NCBI GenBank assembly: GCA_944389785.1
Contig: CALXNP010000014.1
Coordinates: forward strand, 1 to 36,833
Direction of reading: 5' to 3'
DNA from: an uncultured Anaerobiospirillum sp.
Lineage (GTDB): Bacteria > Pseudomonadota > Gammaproteobacteria > Enterobacterales > Succinivibrionaceae
Length of the DNA stretch: 36,833 nucleotides
Shown in pieces: positions 9,687 to 19,792 of this stretch. The position numbers and the translations under genes are program-made. A model generated the notes under the pieces. It saw nothing but the letters and a program-made list of their open reading frames with translations. It had not been told where the DNA came from and searched no databases. Numbering within the stretch: position 1 is the stretch's first letter; each line of letters begins with the position of its first letter.

Positions 9687-10607
9687 ATGAGTTTGAAAAG
9701 ACAAATTGCATTAGATACAGAAACTACAGGTAAATCAGATGATGGAACTCCTGGTGATCATAGAATTATTGAAATAGGTTGTGTTGAAATTATTAATAGA
9801 AAGGTCACAGGTAATAATTTACAAATATATTTAAATCCTCAAAGAGCTATAGATGAAGAGGCTTTTGCTGTGCACGGTATTTCAAATGAAATGCTACAGG
9901 ATAAACCTTTTTTTGCAGATATTGCAGGGCAATTTATTAAATATGTTGAGGGTGCTGAGCTCTTAATTCATAATGCTAAATTTGATACAGGATTTTTAGA
10001 TAAAGAATTTTCTTTAATAGGTTTTAACAAAAAAATTAATGAATTGTGTACAGTTGTAGATACTTATACTTTAGCTCGTAAGATTAATCCAAATAACCAA
10101 GCAAGCTTAGATAATTTATGTAACATTTACGATATTGATAATTCACGTCGTACTATGCATGGAGCTTTGCTTGATGCTCAAATTCTAGCTGAAGTATATT
10201 TAGCAATGACGGGAGGTCAAAGCTCATTTAATTTTGAAGCACAAGAGCAAGTTAGTGGCAGTAAATGGGTAAGACCACAAAATATAAAGTTACCTCTTAT
10301 GGAGGTTGAGGAAGATAGAGCTGCTTTACATTTACAAAATATGTTAGAGCTTGCTTTAGCAAATAAAAGTACAGATGCAGAGGGTAATGAAATTGCTTTA
10401 TCTTTTTGGTCTAATGAGCTTAATATGCCATATTTGTCCAAAGGTGAGGATGAGGGTAAAAAAGACTATCAAAAACGCTTAAAAGAGCAAAGAGAGCAAA
10501 AGCTTTTAAGTTTAATTACTCATGAGCAAAAACTTTTATTAGATGAATATTTAAAACAAGATTTAGCAGCCTATTTAGAATGGGTGCATAAAGTTAAAAA
10601 TGGTTAA
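9687..10607 (+). CDS. dnaQ: DNA polymerase III epsilon subunit (3'-5' proofreading exonuclease)
   Basis: A 306-residue DEDDh exonuclease that proofreads for the replicative polymerase. The Exo I motif is ALDTETTG with Asp10 and Glu12. Exo II is in HNAKFDTGFL. Exo III has His and Asp in MHGALLDAQILAEVY. The core ends near residue 178 (LAMTGGQSSF). The remaining 128 or so residues form the tail that binds the alpha subunit in E. coli. It is about twice as long as that of E. coli (243 residues in total) and ends in a charged helical stretch rich in Lys, Glu and Gln (about 255-300). It is followed 12 nt later by gmhA, whose ribosome-binding site is AGGAG. Confidence 0.95.
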   Translation: MSLKRQIALDTETTGKSDDGTPGDHRIIEIGCVEIINRKVTGNNLQIYLNPQRAIDEEAFAVHGISNEMLQDKPFFADIAGQFIKYVEGAELLIHNAKFDTGFLDKEFSLIGFNKKINELCTVVDTYTLARKINPNNQASLDNLCNIYDIDNSRRTMHGALLDAQILAEVYLAMTGGQSSFNFEAQEQVSGSKWVRPQNIKLPLMEVEEDRAALHLQNMLELALANKSTDAEGNEIALSFWSNELNMPYLSKGEDEGKKDYQKRLKEQREQKLLSLITHEQKLLLDEYLKQDLAAYLEWVHKVKNG

Positions 10608-10619
10608 ATAGGAGTTTAT

Positions 10620-11204
10620 ATGTTATCTTTTAATGTGTTAGATGATCTTATTGAAAGTAAGAGTGTTTTAGAAAATTTTATTAAGCAAGATGATACTAAG
10701 GCTTTGATTGAAAAAGCTATAGCTATTTGTGTAGATTCTATCAATAACCAAGGTAAAATTATAAGTGCTGGTAATGGTGGTAGTATGTGTGATGCCATGC
10801 ACTTTGCTGAGGAGTTAAGTGGTCGTTATCGTAACGATAGACAAGCTTTACCTGCTGTATGTATCTGCGATCCAAGTCATTTAACTTGTGTGGGTAATGA
10901 CTATGGTTTTGATAGTGTTTTCTCTCGCTTTATTGAAGGCTTGGGTTTTAATCAAGATGTTTTTTTAGGTATTTCTACTTCTGGAAATTCAAAAAATATT
11001 ATTAAAGCTGTTGAAGCTGCTCGTACTCGTGGTATGAAAAGTATTTGTTTGTTAGGTAAGGATGGAGGTACACTGAAAGATCTGTGTGATGTGGCTATAG
11101 TAGTACCTCATAGTGGTTATGCAGATAGAATACAAGAAGTACATACTATTATTATTCATATTATGATTAAGGCAATTGAAAGTCTTGTGTGTAATAAGAG
11201 CTAA
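10620..11204 (+). CDS. gmhA: Phosphoheptose isomerase GmhA
   Basis: Converts sedoheptulose 7-phosphate to D-glycero-D-manno-heptose 7-phosphate, the first step of heptose synthesis for the LPS inner core. The 194-residue SIS-domain protein matches E. coli GmhA closely: GNGGSMCDAMHFAEEL, GRYR, VGNDYGF, GISTSGNS and GYADRIQEVH. Active-site residues keep the E. coli numbers (His61, Glu65, Asp94, Gln172, His180). This argues for GmhA rather than the related DiaA. It is probably cotranscribed with dnaQ. Its presence implies a heptose-containing LPS and an outer membrane. Confidence 0.94.
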   Translation: MLSFNVLDDLIESKSVLENFIKQDDTKALIEKAIAICVDSINNQGKIISAGNGGSMCDAMHFAEELSGRYRNDRQALPAVCICDPSHLTCVGNDYGFDSVFSRFIEGLGFNQDVFLGISTSGNSKNIIKAVEAARTRGMKSICLLGKDGGTLKDLCDVAIVVPHSGYADRIQEVHTIIIHIMIKAIESLVCNKS

Positions 11205-11213
11205 AATTAAAAT

Positions 11214-11254
11214 TAGGTATAGTAATTATAAAATAATTTGAATTACTATACCTA
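11214..11254. terminator. Bidirectional terminator between gmhA and glpF
   Basis: Perfect 14-bp stem (arms 11214-11227 and 11241-11254) with a 13-nt AT-rich loop between convergent genes. On the minus strand a U-rich ATTTTAATTTTAG follows. The plus side has only TATATATTT. Confidence 0.75.
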
Positions 11255-11295
11255 TATATTTGCCTATGTAAACTATAAATAAATTTTATAAGTTT

Positions 11296-12012
11296 TTATT
11301 GCCAAGGAATTGCGTTGTAAACTACAACAGCTAAAATAGCACCTACAATAGGACCAAAAATAGGTACAACTAAACCATATTTCCAATTGTTCTTTTCTTT
11401 ATTTTTCAATGGCATTAAAGCATGAGCAAGTCTTGGACCAAGATCACGTGCTGGATTAATAGCATAACCTGTTAAACCACCTAGTGACATACCTATTGAT
11501 ACAATAATGCCAAAGACAAATATTTTATCTATACCAGTAGCCAATCCTGGTACTCTTTCAATACCTAGAATAGCAAAAACTAATATAAAGGTACCAATGG
11601 CCTCACTTAATAAGTTTAGGGCTAGATTTGGAACTGAAGGAGCTGTACAAAAACAGCCTCTTTTAGTACCAGGATCTTCTGTAGCATCAAATTGACCTTT
11701 ATATAGGATATAGACTAAAAAGGCTCCTACAAAACCACCAGCTACTTGAGCTATACAATAACCTGGTACCATTGCCCAAGGGAAAGTGCCATTAAAAGCT
11801 AAAGCTATAGTTAAAGCAGGATTAAAATGAGCTCCAGAGCTTGCACCAAAGATATAGGCAGGAATTAATACAGCAAGACCCCATGCAATAGTGATTTGTA
11901 CAGGACCACCACCTTTCATGCCTGATTTATCTAAAAGAACATTAGCTACAACACCACCACCTAATAAAATAAGAATGATAGTGCCTACAAATTCTGCAAT
12001 ATATGGAAGCAT
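11296..12012 (-). CDS. glpF: Glycerol uptake facilitator (aquaglyceroporin)
   Basis: A 238-residue MIP-family channel that admits glycerol. Both pore signatures are present: Asn64-Pro-Ala in HFNPALT and Asn186-Pro-Ala-Arg189 in INPARDLGPR. Six hydrophobic segments surround them. An unusual loop near 119-123 contains RGCFC. The protein is shorter than E. coli GlpF (281) and reads more like the Firmicutes-type facilitators. GGATGG precedes the ATG, and a perfect 11-bp stem-loop sits directly before that site. It is last in the glpABCKF operon. Glycerol entering here would be phosphorylated by GlpK and oxidised by GlpABC. Confidence 0.93.
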   Translation of the reverse strand: MLPYIAEFVGTIILILLGGGVVANVLLDKSGMKGGGPVQITIAWGLAVLIPAYIFGASSGAHFNPALTIALAFNGTFPWAMVPGYCIAQVAGGFVGAFLVYILYKGQFDATEDPGTKRGCFCTAPSVPNLALNLLSEAIGTFILVFAILGIERVPGLATGIDKIFVFGIIVSIGMSLGGLTGYAINPARDLGPRLAHALMPLKNKEKNNWKYGLVVPIFGPIVGAILAVVVYNAIPWQ

Positions 12013-12024
12013 AAAACCATCCTT

Positions 12025-12050
12025 ATGTGGTCTTTATAAAAAGACCACAT
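12025..12050 (-). promoter_or_regulatory. Stem-loop directly upstream of the glpF ribosome-binding site
   Basis: Perfect 11-bp inverted repeat (ATGTGGTCTTT/AAAGACCACAT) with a 4-nt loop in the 89-nt glpK-glpF gap. In the glp transcript it ends about two bases before the GGATGG site of glpF and has no U-run after it, so it is not a standard terminator. It could be a processing site, stabiliser or translation control element. Confidence 0.6.
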
Positions 12051-12101
12051 TAAATAATTAATCAATTTATATCCAGAGTAAAGATTTGATTAGATTTTTA
12101 A

Positions 12102-13616
<1,515 letters not shown>

Positions 13617-13629
13617 TTATTAATGGAGT

Positions 13630-14835
13630 TTAAATTCCGTAAGCTTGTCTTATAGTGTGTAGAGGGTGATAGGCTTTTTTACCTGTATTATTTTGCATTT
13701 GCAATCTGCAAATATTACACTCACAAACACCTTCATGTGCATCAGATTCTTTAATAGTCTTTTGTAGTTTAGAACCTACAATAGCTGCTACTTCTGCTGT
13801 ATTGGTCTTATATCCATAAATACCAGATAGACCACAGCAGCCAGCATCCGCATCAACTACTTCAACACCAGGAATTTTATTTAAAAGTTTAAGAGTAGGT
13901 TTACCATAACCTTGAACCTTTAAATGACATGGTGTGTGATAGATTTCTTTTTTATTTAATGTCTTAAAGTCAGTTTTAAGTTCACCTCTTTCATACATAT
14001 TTAGCAAGTATTCAATAGCATCATACATATGTACGTTGTATTCTTTTACTGCTTCTAATTCAAAAAGCTCATCATATTCTTGTTTTAAGATTAAAGCACA
14101 AGTAGTACAAGTAGTGATAATATCAATACCCTGTTTGGCATAACTTGCAAGTATTTTTGAGTTGATATCAGCATTGTGCTGTACCTTATCAATATAGCCT
14201 GCTGAAATCATAGGTGAACCACAGCATACAAAGTTATCATCAATTAAAACTTCAATATTGTTGTGATTAAAAACATGGACTAAATCTACACCAACTTGTG
14301 GCTCATTGTAATTTACATAGCAGCCAGGAAAGAATAGTACCTTTTTATCACATTTAGGCTGTGAAATTGACTTAAACATTGCGCTAAATGATTTTTTTGC
14401 ATAAGTTGGGAATGGTGCTTTAGAGCTCATACCTACTATTTCAAAAGCGCCTGCTGCTTTTGTAATTTTCATACCCAAATTAGCGATAGTACTAGCAAAT
14501 GGTATAGAAGTAATAGTCTTACCCATAAGCTCATTATTTGACAAAATCTTTTCAGCTAAAGTATGAGGATTTTTCTTATAATAAGCACTACGAGCTTTCA
14601 TATTTAAAGTTGAAATAGGTGTGCCAGATGGGCAAACTCTATCACAATTTTTGCAGTTTGAGCAGTATTGAAGCATTGGATCTTGATCTTCAATTAGCAT
14701 GCGCAAACGAGTTAAAGCAGGTCCTGTTAATTTTGGACCACGATATTTACGAGTTGCTCTAGCAACAGGGCAAGCTGTAAGACAAATATTACAGCTGATA
14801 CATTGATCTGGATTATCTGATTTTAATTTAGCCAT
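13630..14835 (-). CDS. glpC: Anaerobic glycerol-3-phosphate dehydrogenase subunit C
   Basis: Iron-sulfur subunit that links the GlpAB dehydrogenase to the membrane quinone pool during anaerobic respiration. Two 4Fe-4S motifs are intact: Cys12/15/18/22 and Cys58/61/64/68, the last ones followed by Pro. Two cysteine-rich CCG domains follow (FPGCYVN with FVCCGSP, and HTPCHLK with GCCGLSG). The length of 401 fits E. coli GlpC (396). The start has AAGGTG about 7 nt upstream and lies 9 nt after glpB. A final CNIC near the C-terminus adds further cysteines. Confidence 0.96.
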   Translation of the reverse strand: MAKLKSDNPDQCISCNICLTACPVARATRKYRGPKLTGPALTRLRMLIEDQDPMLQYCSNCKNCDRVCPSGTPISTLNMKARSAYYKKNPHTLAEKILSNNELMGKTITSIPFASTIANLGMKITKAAGAFEIVGMSSKAPFPTYAKKSFSAMFKSISQPKCDKKVLFFPGCYVNYNEPQVGVDLVHVFNHNNIEVLIDDNFVCCGSPMISAGYIDKVQHNADINSKILASYAKQGIDIITTCTTCALILKQEYDELFELEAVKEYNVHMYDAIEYLLNMYERGELKTDFKTLNKKEIYHTPCHLKVQGYGKPTLKLLNKIPGVEVVDADAGCCGLSGIYGYKTNTAEVAAIVGSKLQKTIKESDAHEGVCECNICRLQMQNNTGKKAYHPLHTIRQAYGI

Positions 14836-14844
14836 TTTGACACC

Positions 14845-16095
14845 TTAAATTTGTGCTATAGCATGATAAGCTGAGCAAATTGCTACACCATTGCCTGATT
14901 TTTCATAGCAAAAATCATAACCACCAAGAGCACGACCTACAACTCTAACATTGTCATAAAGTAATTGATTATTACTATCTATAGGTCTTAAACTCTCATC
15001 TGTATTGATACCATAGGTTGCAAATGGTTGAGGCTTACCAGTAAATAGGTATTGATAAGACCATTGTTGATTGTCTTTTGGTACATCTATTTCAATATTA
15101 AAAATAGGCTCAAACATTCTACTCATTTGAGCAACAGTACCACCACCAAAGATACCACCTGTAGCTAGGATAAATTCATCAGCTTCATATTCATATACAT
15201 GTGAATAATTTTGAGTAAGTACCTTCTTACAATGAGTACCCTCTTTAACACAAGAAAAGACATTAGCTTTTTCAATAATTTCAACACCTAAAGTTTTGGC
15301 AATTTTAACTAGCATAGCATCTGTTCTATAGCCAGTAACTGAAGGAGGAATAGCACTAACCTCAATAACATTGCCACACAAGGCTTGTTTTAATTTATTT
15401 AAAACACGATTATTTGGTGTTTCACCAATTACTGGAGGGAAAATAAATAAGGTATCAGCACTTGCCTTGCTCTTTAACTGCTCAATTACATTAAGGATAC
15501 TTACATCGTCTTCAAGTAAACGGGCTACATCAAGAGCGCTTACATCTCTAAAATGAGGACCTGTTTCATATGGTAATTTAACAGTAATAGTGCTAATTTG
15601 CTTGTTTGGACAAGTTTTACTAAATCCTTCTGCAATTAATTGTGCATAGAAATCTTTGAGTAGATCAAAATCAACTACTACAAGTTTTGTACATTTTTTA
15701 AATAGATTAGTATCAATAGACATAGGAGTTAAGCAAGATGGTTTAAAACCACCTATAGCTGTTGGTACTAATTGATTTTCACGTATATTACCTAAATATG
15801 GGTAATTAGATTCTTTACATAAGTTTAAGAAAGCATCTACAGCTTCTTTAACATGATCTACACCTATTTTGGCATAAGGATGTGGTAAAGCTAGAGTTTT
15901 GATATGTTCTAGTGGATCTTTTACCATATTGCCATCTTGATCATAACCAAAGATATCAATAATACCACCTGCTACAGCAAGAGCTCCTTGACCATAAGAT
16001 AAAAGGGTTACAGATTTTTTCTTTTTAGCAGCTAAACATGCAGCAAAAAGGCCTGAAATACCACCACCTATAACCACAACATCAGACTTACTCAT
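14845..16095 (-). CDS. glpB: Anaerobic glycerol-3-phosphate dehydrogenase subunit B
   Basis: Flavoprotein subunit that works with GlpA and GlpC. The N-terminal nucleotide-binding loop VVVIGGGISGLFAACLAA is clear. The remainder (IDIFGYD, PTAIGGFKPSCLTP, ILATGGIFGGG, YDFCYEKSGNGVA) follows the GlpB family. With ATG at 16095 it has 416 residues (E. coli 419). This start has GAGGA 7 nt upstream and overlaps the glpA stop by 8 bases, which suggests translational coupling. An ATG 15 bases earlier has no ribosome-binding site. Confidence 0.95.
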   Translation of the reverse strand: MSKSDVVVIGGGISGLFAACLAAKKKKSVTLLSYGQGALAVAGGIIDIFGYDQDGNMVKDPLEHIKTLALPHPYAKIGVDHVKEAVDAFLNLCKESNYPYLGNIRENQLVPTAIGGFKPSCLTPMSIDTNLFKKCTKLVVVDFDLLKDFYAQLIAEGFSKTCPNKQISTITVKLPYETGPHFRDVSALDVARLLEDDVSILNVIEQLKSKASADTLFIFPPVIGETPNNRVLNKLKQALCGNVIEVSAIPPSVTGYRTDAMLVKIAKTLGVEIIEKANVFSCVKEGTHCKKVLTQNYSHVYEYEADEFILATGGIFGGGTVAQMSRMFEPIFNIEIDVPKDNQQWSYQYLFTGKPQPFATYGINTDESLRPIDSNNQLLYDNVRVVGRALGGYDFCYEKSGNGVAICSAYHAIAQI

Positions 16096-17698
16096 GCTTT
16101 TTTTCCTCATGATTTATATTAAGTGATACTTCATAAATACCACGTGTAAGATCAACATCACGCATTTGATTGCCCCAAAGCACAGGTCTAATACCTTTCC
16201 ATCTAGCCTCTAAAAACTCTCTAAAAAGTTTAGAGGTATCTTCAGTCCAATCTTTTTTCAAAGATTTTACTGTGCCCACAGCTCTATAAGTACAGAAAGT
16301 TCCTTGGCAAGTACCCATACCTAATCTAGTTCTGCGTCTAATATCTGAAATTGAGTGTGAGGTAGAATCTTCTGCTACAGCATTAATTTCAGCACGTGAT
16401 ACGTTTTCACATTCACAAACAATTTCGCCTAATTTATTGTCTTTTTCAATATCCTTTACTAATTGTTCAAGTCTTTGTGCACCTTGTCTATTTTCTGCAA
16501 GTTCAGCAGCATAACTTGGAAATACAGCTTTTGCTCTTTGCATTAATTGTTCACTTGGCTCTTCAATTAATGGGACTTCATGAGTAGTACATTTAGCTGT
16601 ATTACCAAGAACAGGACAAACCATATCACAGACTTTTTGAGCCATTTGTCTGTGAGTTGTAAATTTACCACCACAAACAGACATAAAGTTTGCAAGACCA
16701 TGTTCTTTACCATGATCAATAGCTGCAAAGTCACGTGAAGCATTTCTACCTGAACTATTTCCTGCACTATATAAAGGACGACAACCTGCAAATACTCTTA
16801 AAATTCTATAATCACGTAAATTTTCAAAGGTAGCTTCACCTATCTTCATCATACACTCAACTTCTTCTTGAGATGTGCTGTTATCATCAGGATCTGAATC
16901 AATTGAGGTAGTACCTAGAATAGTTACAGTACCATGTGGTACAAAAATATCTGCATCTGATGGTTTGTGTAAGCGGTGAATTACATTAGTACAAATTCTA
17001 TGATTAAAAGCGATTAAGCTGCCCTTTGATGGTTTAACATTGATATCAATACCAGCAAGTTGTGCCACACGAGAACACCAAGGGCCTGTAGCACTAATTA
17101 GATAGTTACAAGCAATCTTATAAATTTCTTTACTGTGCATATCTTGTACAGTAACACCAACTACCTTACCATTTTCACTATCTATACCAATAACATTAGT
17201 GTAGGTTAAGGTCTTACCTCCATGTCTATTAGCACTATCAAAGATTTGCCACAACATTCTAAAACCATCAATGGCAGCACCAGGACATAAATAAGCTGAT
17301 TTAACTTTACGGGAAACATTAGGCTCCATTTCAAATAATTTACTTAACTCAAGAGGCTTAGTACTAATACCTGCTTCTTTACAAGCCTCAAGCCAAGTGC
17401 CCTCATAAGCTTCATCATCCTCTGGAGTACGAATAAAGATAGATGAGATTGGTTCTACACAATGCTTACCAATACGACGTAAGATTTGATTTTCCTCAAT
17501 ACACTCAATAGCTGCATTTTTATCTCTAACAGCATATCTACCACCTGAATGCAATAGACCATGAAAGCGCGAACTTGTGCCGCAGCCTAAATCACCTCTC
17601 TCTATTAAGATAGCTTTAACGCCACGCATTGATAGATCTCGCAGTATTCCTGCACCTGTTGCACCACCGCCTATGATGACAACTTCTGTAGTTAACAT
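16088..17698 (-). CDS. glpA: Anaerobic glycerol-3-phosphate dehydrogenase subunit A
   Basis: Catalytic FAD subunit that oxidises sn-glycerol 3-phosphate to dihydroxyacetone phosphate. The FAD loop is IIGGGATGAG (8-17). SRFHGLLHSGGRYAVRD and CGGKFTTHR are family motifs. The C-terminal BFD-like 2Fe-2S domain has Cys428, Cys430, Cys464 and Cys469 (CECENVSR, then GTCQGTFC). Its length of 536 compares with 542 in E. coli. AGGAGA lies 5 nt before the ATG. It is first in the operon, and a perfect FNR box lies about 154 bp upstream, which suits an anaerobic respiratory enzyme. Confidence 0.97.
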   Translation of the reverse strand: MLTTEVVIIGGGATGAGILRDLSMRGVKAILIERGDLGCGTSSRFHGLLHSGGRYAVRDKNAAIECIEENQILRRIGKHCVEPISSIFIRTPEDDEAYEGTWLEACKEAGISTKPLELSKLFEMEPNVSRKVKSAYLCPGAAIDGFRMLWQIFDSANRHGGKTLTYTNVIGIDSENGKVVGVTVQDMHSKEIYKIACNYLISATGPWCSRVAQLAGIDINVKPSKGSLIAFNHRICTNVIHRLHKPSDADIFVPHGTVTILGTTSIDSDPDDNSTSQEEVECMMKIGEATFENLRDYRILRVFAGCRPLYSAGNSSGRNASRDFAAIDHGKEHGLANFMSVCGGKFTTHRQMAQKVCDMVCPVLGNTAKCTTHEVPLIEEPSEQLMQRAKAVFPSYAAELAENRQGAQRLEQLVKDIEKDNKLGEIVCECENVSRAEINAVAEDSTSHSISDIRRRTRLGMGTCQGTFCTYRAVGTVKSLKKDWTEDTSKLFREFLEARWKGIRPVLWGNQMRDVDLTRGIYEVSLNINHEEKKHE

Positions 17699-17845
17699 AG
17701 TCTCTCCTAAAGAAGTTAAAGTTTAGTTTTTGAATGTGAGGAACATATATCCTTGCCTTGATGTTAAACTTAGGCAACTTTTTGTGTAAATTTAACAAAT
17801 AAGCACAATAAAAAACATGCTTTAGTTATTTTTTTATAAGAATTT

Positions 17846-17859
17846 TTGATACAGATCAA
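17846..17859. promoter_or_regulatory. Perfect FNR box upstream of glpABCKF
   Basis: TTGATACAGATCAA matches TTGAT-N4-ATCAA exactly. It is centred 154 bp before the glpA start and flanked by T and A runs. FNR activates glpABC in E. coli when oxygen is absent, and the same is inferred here. A clear -10 element at the right distance was not found. Confidence 0.72.
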
Positions 17860-18346
17860 AAAAATAGAGCAATTAGTTTAAAAAGCTAAAATAATATATT
17901 TTTTTATAAAAAAGTGTTAATTATCAAATAATTAATAAGAGATTTATTTATATTTTAGAGTGAGAATATAAATTTTAATAGTTGTTTAAACATGTAGTAA
18001 GTAAAAATATTAGTCCTATTTTTTGAAAAAATCTTATTTTTATTATAAAAAATAAACGTATATTATTTATGGTATATAACTTTTATATATTTTTTCCAAA
18101 AAAAAGATATTTAAGGTTAATTTATATTGAAATATATATATATTATTTTTAATAGATAAAATTATTATATAGTTATAATTTTTCTTATATTTGTAAAAAT
18201 AAGATATAAAAAATTAACTTATTTTAGATATAGTACAGCATATAGTTATAGTTTTTTAACTAAAACAAATATTTTTTTAATTATTTTTGCTAAAAAAGTT
18301 AAAAAATGTTATAGATTTGTTTTTTAACAACAAATAATAGTTTTTT

Positions 18347-18362
18347 TGTGAAAAAAATCACT
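18347..18362. promoter_or_regulatory. CRP-like box in the gene-free stretch
   Basis: TGTGA, six A, then TCACT: nine of ten CRP consensus positions with the right spacer. It directly precedes the promoter-like element on the plus strand. The A-tract spacer and AT-rich setting make chance more likely than for the rnhA/dnaQ boxes. Confidence 0.4.
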
Positions 18363-18364
18363 AT

Positions 18365-18393
18365 TTAACAATAACAGTTATTATAGATATAAT
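18365..18393 (+). promoter_or_regulatory. Orphan sigma-70-like promoter on the plus strand
   Basis: TTAACA and a full TATAAT are separated by 17 bp. A transcript would start near 18400 with no ORF following and would run toward the 3' end of purM as antisense. The surrounding AT bias lowers confidence. Confidence 0.35.
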
Positions 18394-18500
18394 TTTAAGA
18401 GCTAAGCTTAATTTGCTATATAGAAATTTAAAAAAGATAAAGGCTACTTTTAAAAAATTAATAAAAATAGGAGCTATAACTATAGAAAGTAAGTTTAGAT

Positions 18501-18540
18501 AAAAATAAAAAACCCTTGTTAACAAAGGTTAGCAAGGGTT
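18501..18540 (-). terminator. Rho-independent terminator of purM
   Basis: 13-bp stem (arms 18511-18523 and 18528-18540, one wobble pair) with a 4-nt loop, followed on the minus strand by a U-rich TTTTATTTTT at 18510-18501. It lies 20 nt after the purM stop. Confidence 0.9.
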
Positions 18541-18560
18541 GATATTATAATATTAAATAT

Positions 18561-19595
18561 TTACTCAATGATAACTTGTTTATCACCTTGTTTTTGGGTA
18601 ATGCTGCCTAATAGCCAAGCATTTTCACCTTGAGATTTTAAAACCTCAATAGCTTGCTGAGCTTTATCTTGTGGTAGTACTACAATCATACCGACACCAC
18701 AGTTAAAGGTTCTAAACATTTCATATTCATCAACATTACCTGTTTGTTGTAAGTATCTAAATACTTCTGGTAATTGCCAAGAAGATTTATCACACTTTGC
18801 ACATAGATCTTTTGGTAATACTCTTGGAATATTTTCCCAGAAACCACCACCTGTAATATGAGCAAGAGCATGAACCTCAACTTCTTTGAGTAAATGTAAA
18901 ATAGGTTTTACATAGATTTTGGTAGGTTCAAGTAATGCATCTGCTAATACAGTGCCAGATGGAAGTTTTTGCTCAAATGGATCTACATTAGCTGTTTTTA
19001 AAATGTATCTAATTAAAGAATAACCATTTGAGTGAGGACCTGATGAGCCTATAGCTACAATAGCATCACCTTCTGCTACTTTTGAGCCATCTAAAATTTC
19101 ATCTTCTTCAACAACGCCAACAGCAAAACCAGCCAAATCATAGTCGCCTAGTTCATACATACCAGGCATTTCAGCAGTTTCACCACCAACTAGGGCACAA
19201 TTTGCCATTTCACAGCCTTTAGCAATACCAGTAACTACATCTGTAGCAACATCTACATCAAGTTTGCCTGTAGCATAGTAGTCTAAGAAAAAGAGTGGCT
19301 CAGCACCTTGTACAATGAGATCATTGACGCACATAGCAACAAGATCACGACCTACAGTTTTATGACGTTTTAGATCAATGGCTAAACGTAATTTTGTTCC
19401 AACACCATCAGTACCAGATACTAAAACAGGCTTTTTATATCCTTGTGGTATTCTAGTTAAAGCTCCAAAACCACCTAGTCCGCCAATAACTTCAGGACGA
19501 GTAGTTTTCTTAACAGGTTCTTTAATGCGCTCAACAAGCTCTTCGCCTGCGTCAATATCAACACCTGAGTCTTTGTAAGTTAGATTTTGTGCCAT
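18561..19595 (-). CDS. purM: Phosphoribosylformylglycinamidine cyclo-ligase (AIR synthetase)
   Basis: Closes the imidazole ring in purine synthesis, making AIR from FGAM with ATP. The 344-residue protein has the family motifs: [19 protein letters not shown] near the start, [64 protein letters not shown] and [20 protein letters not shown] precedes the ATG by 5 nt. The usual downstream partner purN is not here; the gene ends at its own terminator. A long hairpin lies between it and mrcA. Confidence 0.97.
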   Translation of the reverse strand: MAQNLTYKDSGVDIDAGEELVERIKEPVKKTTRPEVIGGLGGFGALTRIPQGYKKPVLVSGTDGVGTKLRLAIDLKRHKTVGRDLVAMCVNDLIVQGAEPLFFLDYYATGKLDVDVATDVVTGIAKGCEMANCALVGGETAEMPGMYELGDYDLAGFAVGVVEEDEILDGSKVAEGDAIVAIGSSGPHSNGYSLIRYILKTANVDPFEQKLPSGTVLADALLEPTKIYVKPILHLLKEVEVHALAHITGGGFWENIPRVLPKDLCAKCDKSSWQLPEVFRYLQQTGNVDEYEMFRTFNCGVGMIVVLPQDKAQQAIEVLKSQGENAWLLGSITQKQGDKQVIIE

Positions 19596-19668
19596 TTTGC
19601 CTCCAAAAATAGTGTGAGCATATTTTACAAAAATAAGAGCAATTTAAAAAGCAAAATTAGCTTATTTT

Positions 19669-19713
19669 TAATAATTAAACCTAAGGTTATTACAACCTAA
19701 GATTTAATTATTA
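19669..19713. repeat. Long hairpin between mrcA and purM
   Basis: Outer arms of 11 perfect base pairs (19669-19679 and 19703-19713, TAATAATTAAA/TTTAATTATTA) enclose a second imperfect repeat (CTAAGGTT with AACCTAAG). No U-run follows on the minus strand. It could be the 3' end of mrcA mRNA or a leader structure of purM. Confidence 0.45.
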
Positions 19714-19792
19714 CAAGAGGTACTTAATACTATGATATAAGCTAGTTAATTTAAGTTATTTTTGTAATACTAAAAAGCTAATAATGAATTAT

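Larger units (their letters stand above)
17699..18560. other. 860-bp very AT-rich gene-free stretch upstream of glpA
   Basis: I find no credible ORF on either strand. The stretch holds the perfect FNR box at 17846-17859, a CRP-like box at 18347-18362, a plus-strand promoter-like element at 18365-18393 and the purM terminator at 18501-18540. Long A and T runs between 17860 and 18350 may also make it curved or a target of silencing proteins; that is inference. Confidence 0.65.

Noticed and set aside
10620-11204. DiaA (replication initiator-associating protein) for the SIS-domain gene beside dnaQ
   Set aside because: The active-site residues and motifs are those of GmhA at identical numbers, so the sugar isomerase is the better call.
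16396-16791. Open frames on both strands inside glpA
   Set aside because: Low-complexity translations overlapping the conserved GlpA frame; no ribosome-binding sites and no family likeness.
17860-18350. Decayed gene or CRISPR-like repeats in the AT-rich gap
   Set aside because: Only A/T runs and short imperfect repeats are seen; there is no regular spacing and no recognisable protein remnant in any frame.
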